Assembly (NCBI GenBank): GCA_027297085.1
Contig: JAPUIL010000476.1
Coordinates: 1-10,103, forward strand
Reading direction: 5' to 3'
From: Verrucomicrobiota bacterium
GTDB taxonomy: Bacteria; Verrucomicrobiota; Verrucomicrobiia; Opitutales; UBA2995
DNA length: 10,103 nucleotides
Part shown: one piece after another, positions 7,360 through 10,103 of the stretch
How positions within the stretch are numbered: the first letter of the stretch is position 1
Layout: each line of letters begins with the position of its first letter
Notes under the pieces: model-generated
Database searches by the model: none
Told to the model about the DNA's origin: nothing
What the model saw: the letters and a program-made list of their open reading frames with translations, nothing else
Program-made: the position numbers and the translations under genes

Positions 7360-7686
7360 TATCAGGAATCTATCGTGTGTTAAGAGTTTAAGATTAAGAT
7401 TGGAAGTCAACCTCTGCGATGACTCCGGAGCAAAAAACTGGCGACTCTCAAACTCAAATAAACAAATTTTATACAATTCAAAGAAATTCAATTCAATTAA
7501 CTGCAATTTTCGGTATCAATTGCCCGACTATTTCGCTTTGGCAGAAAATTTGTTATGTCGAATTCGAGCCTGCCTGATTCCGCATTTTATTATTTTAAAA
7601 GGAAAAAGGTATAATATGTCGGCCAGCAGCAAAGCGGGAAACACGGCAAGTTCGATCAGAAATGAACCACCGCCAAATTCAGAAAA
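7360..7686. other. Gap of 327 bases between nadB and the sugar cluster
   Basis: No gene is firmly supported here. The part nearest the glycosyltransferase (about 7440-7500) is AT-rich with repeated GAATTG units on the minus strand and holds the candidate promoter listed separately. A 10-base perfect palindrome, TCGAATTCGA, lies at 7558-7567. I looked for a hairpin followed by a T run after the nadB stop and found none, so read-through from panC-nadB into the sugar genes cannot be excluded. Two small open frames (minus strand 7528-7686 in the nadB frame, and plus strand 7616-7735) are discussed among the findings. Confidence 0.6.
7468..7496 (-). promoter_or_regulatory. Candidate sigma-70-type promoter for the sugar cluster
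   Basis: On the minus strand TTGAAT (7491-7496) is followed after 17 bases by TATAAA (7468-7473). This gives four of six and five of six matches to the sigma-70 consensus at ideal spacing. The start of transcription would be near 7461, leaving a leader of about 100 bases before the glycosyltransferase ATG. The surroundings are AT-rich and lie in the only sizeable gap of the window, just upstream of the first sugar gene. AT-rich DNA often yields such matches by chance, so this is a moderate guess. Confidence 0.35.
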
Positions 7687-9288
7687 TCAAGGAATCACGG
7701 ATGTATTCACCACTTCCTCACTTTTGGCGGGATAATCCAACGTGTAGTGCAGCCCCCTACTCTCCTTCCTCTGTAGAGCGCACTGAACTATCAGCTCACT
7801 CACAAGCAACAGGTTCCTCAATTCAAGGAGGAGAGGTTCCACTTTAAAATTCCAATAATATTCGTTAATCTCAGAGGACAGATTCTCAATTCGTTTTTGG
7901 GCACGATGCAGTCGCTTGGTGGTGCGCACAATTCCCACATAATCCCACATGGCTTTTCGCAACTCTTCCCAATTATGAATGATAACCACTCGCTCATCTG
8001 GGTCGCTCATTTCACCATCCACCCAATGGGGTAACTCGAAGATGTTGGCCGTGACTTTGCCCAGGAATTTATTCACCGCTTCTGCGCCATTATTTGCCAT
8101 AACCAGTGCCTCCAACAAAGAATTACTCGCCAGCCTGTTGGCGCCATGGAGACCGGTGCAAGCCACTTCTCCACAGGCGTATAATCCTGGTAAAGGCGTC
8201 TCCGCATCCAGATTGGTAACAACACCTCCGCAAAGATAATGAGCCGCCGGTACCACCGGTATCCAATCTTTGGATATATTTATTCCCTGGTCCAGGCAAG
8301 CATTGTAGATAGATGGAAAACGTTCCTTGAGAAAAACATCATCCTGATGGGTAATATCAAGCCATAGATGAGCAGAACCGCTCTTCTTCATCTCCTCGTC
8401 GATGGCCCTGGCAACCACATCCCTGGGAGCGAGCTCACTTCGATCATCATAAGCATCCATAAATCGATCGCCTTCCAAGTTTCTTAAAAGAGCCCCCTCT
8501 CCTCGAACCGCTTCACTGATCAGAAAACGCTTGGGTGAATTCGAATAGAGTGTGGTGGGATGAAACTGGATAAACTCCATGTTCTGCACCGGCACGCCGG
8601 CACGATACGCCATAGCAATTCCATCGCCGGTGGCAATAGATGGATTGGTAGTAAATGGATAAACATGCCCAGCTCCTCCTGATGCCAGCATTACGGCCTG
8701 CGCGTTAAGGGTCTTAACTTCCCCCGATAATACATCTAACACATAAGCTCCAACGACCCGGTCTTCGGAAAGGTTGGCTTCTGCCGCGACCTGATTCAGC
8801 TTTTTCAATGTGATCAGGTCGACAACAAATCCATGTTCAAAAGTAGTGATTTTTGGATGGTTATTAACAGCAGAAAGTAACGCCGTTTCGATAGCCTTTC
8901 CCGTCATGTCCGCCACATGCAAAATACGGCGTCTGGAATGCCCCCCCTCCTTCCCCAAAGAATAGGACTCCTCATCGATTCGCGTAAATTCCAAGCCTAG
9001 TTCTATAAGTTCCTTAACCCGCCTGGGACCTTCCTCAATAATCTGGCGGACCACCTGTTCATCGCAGAGACCATCACCGGCGATCAAAGTATCCCGCACA
9101 TGCAAATCAAAATCGTCCGTAGCCGAGGTAACCACGGCAATTCCCCCTTGAGCATAATTGGTGTTCGACTCGGCCTGGTGCTTCTTGGTGATGATGGCCA
9201 CCCGATGTCCCAATTGGGCGGATTTCAATGCAAAACTCAGCCCGGCAATTCCACTGCCTATTACCAGAATCTCGAAATTTTCAGCCAT
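7687..9288 (-). CDS. nadB: L-aspartate oxidase
   Basis: A 533-residue FAD enzyme that oxidises L-aspartate to iminoaspartate, which quinolinate synthase (NadA) condenses with dihydroxyacetone phosphate in de novo NAD synthesis. It is cytoplasmic. The FAD dinucleotide fold is at the N-terminus (GSGIAG, 11-16), with NYAQGGIA at 44-51. The capping and active-site segments are EGGHSRRRILH (114-124), QFHPTTLY with His243, LISEAVRGEGA with Glu259, PRDVVARAID with Arg289, His350 in PAAHYLCGG, and GANRLASNSLLE with Arg385. These correspond to the catalytic and substrate-binding residues known from the E. coli enzyme. Its length is close to the usual 530-540. The C-terminal GLHYTLDYP is also normal. 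AAAGG lies just before the ATG. It starts 51 bases after panC, which suggests cotranscription; nadA and nadC are not visible. Confidence 0.97.
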   Translation of the reverse strand: MAENFEILVIGSGIAGLSFALKSAQLGHRVAIITKKHQAESNTNYAQGGIAVVTSATDDFDLHVRDTLIAGDGLCDEQVVRQIIEEGPRRVKELIELGLEFTRIDEESYSLGKEGGHSRRRILHVADMTGKAIETALLSAVNNHPKITTFEHGFVVDLITLKKLNQVAAEANLSEDRVVGAYVLDVLSGEVKTLNAQAVMLASGGAGHVYPFTTNPSIATGDGIAMAYRAGVPVQNMEFIQFHPTTLYSNSPKRFLISEAVRGEGALLRNLEGDRFMDAYDDRSELAPRDVVARAIDEEMKKSGSAHLWLDITHQDDVFLKERFPSIYNACLDQGINISKDWIPVVPAAHYLCGGVVTNLDAETPLPGLYACGEVACTGLHGANRLASNSLLEALVMANNGAEAVNKFLGKVTANIFELPHWVDGEMSDPDERVVIIHNWEELRKAMWDYVGIVRTTKRLHRAQKRIENLSSEINEYYWNFKVEPLLLELRNLLLVSELIVQCALQRKESRGLHYTLDYPAKSEEVVNTSVIP

Positions 9289-9339
9289 ACAACCTTTGCC
9301 CGATTCTCAGTGCAATTTTAGGCAGTTTCCCCGCATGGT

Positions 9340-10103
9340 TTATAGGAGTATATTATCGATCATTCGAACTTCATCCACCCAAACAGCGGTGGCGATTATC
9401 GTCTCTCCGGGAACCACCTCCCTGACCGGAGCCATCGAATCACGATCCACAATAGCCACATAAATAATACGAATACGCCGCTGGCGACTCAGCAGGTGAA
9501 TGACCTCGGCCGAAATGCGGTCTGGATTACGAATTCCTTTTTCGACCATATTTTTTCCGGCCTTCAAGGCTTCGTAAAGTCCCGCAGCATCCACTGCCTG
9601 CTGAGGAGAAAACCACTCATTGCGTGCATCGGTTGCCAAGCCCGATTTCTCCCGAACCGTTGGATAAACTTCGATGCGGGCCTGAAAATGAAAGTCGCGT
9701 ATCATTCTCCTTATTCCGGCGATCTTTTGCGCGTCCTTCTGGCCAAAGAAAATGACATCCGGGTGAAAGAGGTTTAAATATTTGACCATGAGAGTAAGTA
9801 CTCCCGGAAAATAATGTGATCGTGATTGACCGCACAAATCATAGGTAACCTGTTGCTCACGAACGTAGGTTGAATAATCGTCGGGGAAAAGTTCACTCGA
9901 GGCAGGACAGAACACCCAGTCCACGCCCAATTCCTTACACAATTCAAGGTCCTGTTGCTTATGCCTCGGATAGCGCTCATACTTTTCGTGCAGACCGAAT
10001 TCCTTGGGATTTACAAAAATACTCACAACCACCACGTCCCCTTCTTTATTTGCCCTATCAATTAAATTAAAATGCCCTTTATGCAATGATCCCATGGTGG
10101 GAA
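9340..10103 (-). CDS. panC: Pantothenate synthetase homologue with altered active site (N-terminus beyond right edge)
   Basis: About 253 residues are visible; the frame runs off the window just before PTMGSLHKGH, so the normal first 25-30 residues are missing and the ATG at 10095 is internal. PanC joins pantoate and beta-alanine with ATP in coenzyme A synthesis. The HxGH nucleotide motif (HKGH), VVVSIFVNP, ERYPR and the final WVDEVRMIDN are well conserved. Several positions usually fixed are not: NPxQF is NPKEF (10000-10002), RPGHF/RPTHF is RSHYF (9808-9822), GEKDxQQ ends in Lys (GQKDAQK, 9724-9744), and LAMSSRN is LATDARN (9619-9639). In the M. tuberculosis enzyme the two glutamines contact pantoate and the serines contact ATP phosphates. 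It may be a divergent PanC or a ligase for another acid or amine. nadB follows after 51 bases. Confidence 0.85.
   Translation of the reverse strand, partial: PTMGSLHKGHFNLIDRANKEGDVVVVSIFVNPKEFGLHEKYERYPRHKQQDLELCKELGVDWVFCPASSELFPDDYSTYVREQQVTYDLCGQSRSHYFPGVLTLMVKYLNLFHPDVIFFGQKDAQKIAGIRRMIRDFHFQARIEVYPTVREKSGLATDARNEWFSPQQAVDAAGLYEALKAGKNMVEKGIRNPDRISAEVIHLLSRQRRIRIIYVAIVDRDSMAPVREVVPGETIIATAVWVDEVRMIDNILL

Noticed and set aside
7360..7506. Longer N-terminus of the GT2 enzyme (start at 7506)
   Set aside because: The additional 49 residues do not resemble a GT2 N-terminus, the fold begins right after the ATG at 7359, and the extension covers an AT-rich promoter-like stretch.
7307..7735. 142-residue plus-strand open frame
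   Set aside because: It runs antisense through the glycosyltransferase start and the promoter-like gap, with no recognisable domain; only its last 39 codons have a ribosome site and they are treated separately.
9100..9463. Several plus-strand open frames across the nadB start and panC end
   Set aside because: They are antisense shadows of two strongly recognised genes and lack ribosome sites.

Overview
The window is a tightly packed, single-direction stretch: every gene I can support lies on the minus strand, so transcription runs from the right edge to the left edge. Base composition is moderate (a little under half G+C by eye), Shine-Dalgarno sequences are mostly weak, and junctions are short or overlapping. 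The gene content (nucleotide-sugar synthesis, glycosyltransferases, NAD and CoA precursor genes) fits a Gram-negative environmental bacterium. A marine Verrucomicrobiota/PVC-type genome is my guess from protein flavour only and is not proven by anything in the window.

Region 1 (7687-10103) is cofactor metabolism. A pantothenate synthetase homologue (panC, cut by the right edge) is followed 51 bases later by L-aspartate oxidase (nadB), the first enzyme of de novo NAD synthesis. The PanC homologue keeps the HxGH nucleotide-binding motif but has changes at several positions normally fixed in the family.

Region 2 (7360-7686) is a 327-base gap without a firmly supported gene. It holds a plausible minus-strand promoter for the sugar cluster and two weak small-ORF candidates.

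Region 3 (1-7359) is a surface-glycan cluster. In transcription order it contains: a family 2 glycosyltransferase; glucose-1-phosphate cytidylyltransferase (rfbF); an extended SDR nucleotide-sugar epimerase/reductase; a three-domain sugar C-methyltransferase; a wrecked family 4 glycosyltransferase; a signal-peptide-bearing membrane protein of unknown function with three C-terminal helices; and two consecutive methyltransferases of the same zinc-finger class, the last cut by the left edge. RfbF, the SDR and the first methyltransferase together suggest a CDP-activated, C-methylated hexose. The GT2 enzyme would transfer sugar to a carrier lipid or growing glycan. The additional methyltransferases suggest a second modified sugar or a second methylation.

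The strongest unexpected observations are: (a) the glycosyltransferase at 2892-3371 is a pseudogene with a one-base frameshift in an A run plus a large internal deletion that kept both ends, including the ATGA overlap with the next gene; (b) a previously hidden partial gene at 1-236 makes a tandem pair with its neighbour; (c) the PanC homologue has a remodelled substrate and ATP site; (d) a CDP-glucose route is present without a visible 4,6-dehydratase. I see no CRISPR array, tRNA, rRNA, insertion sequence or intrinsic terminator.
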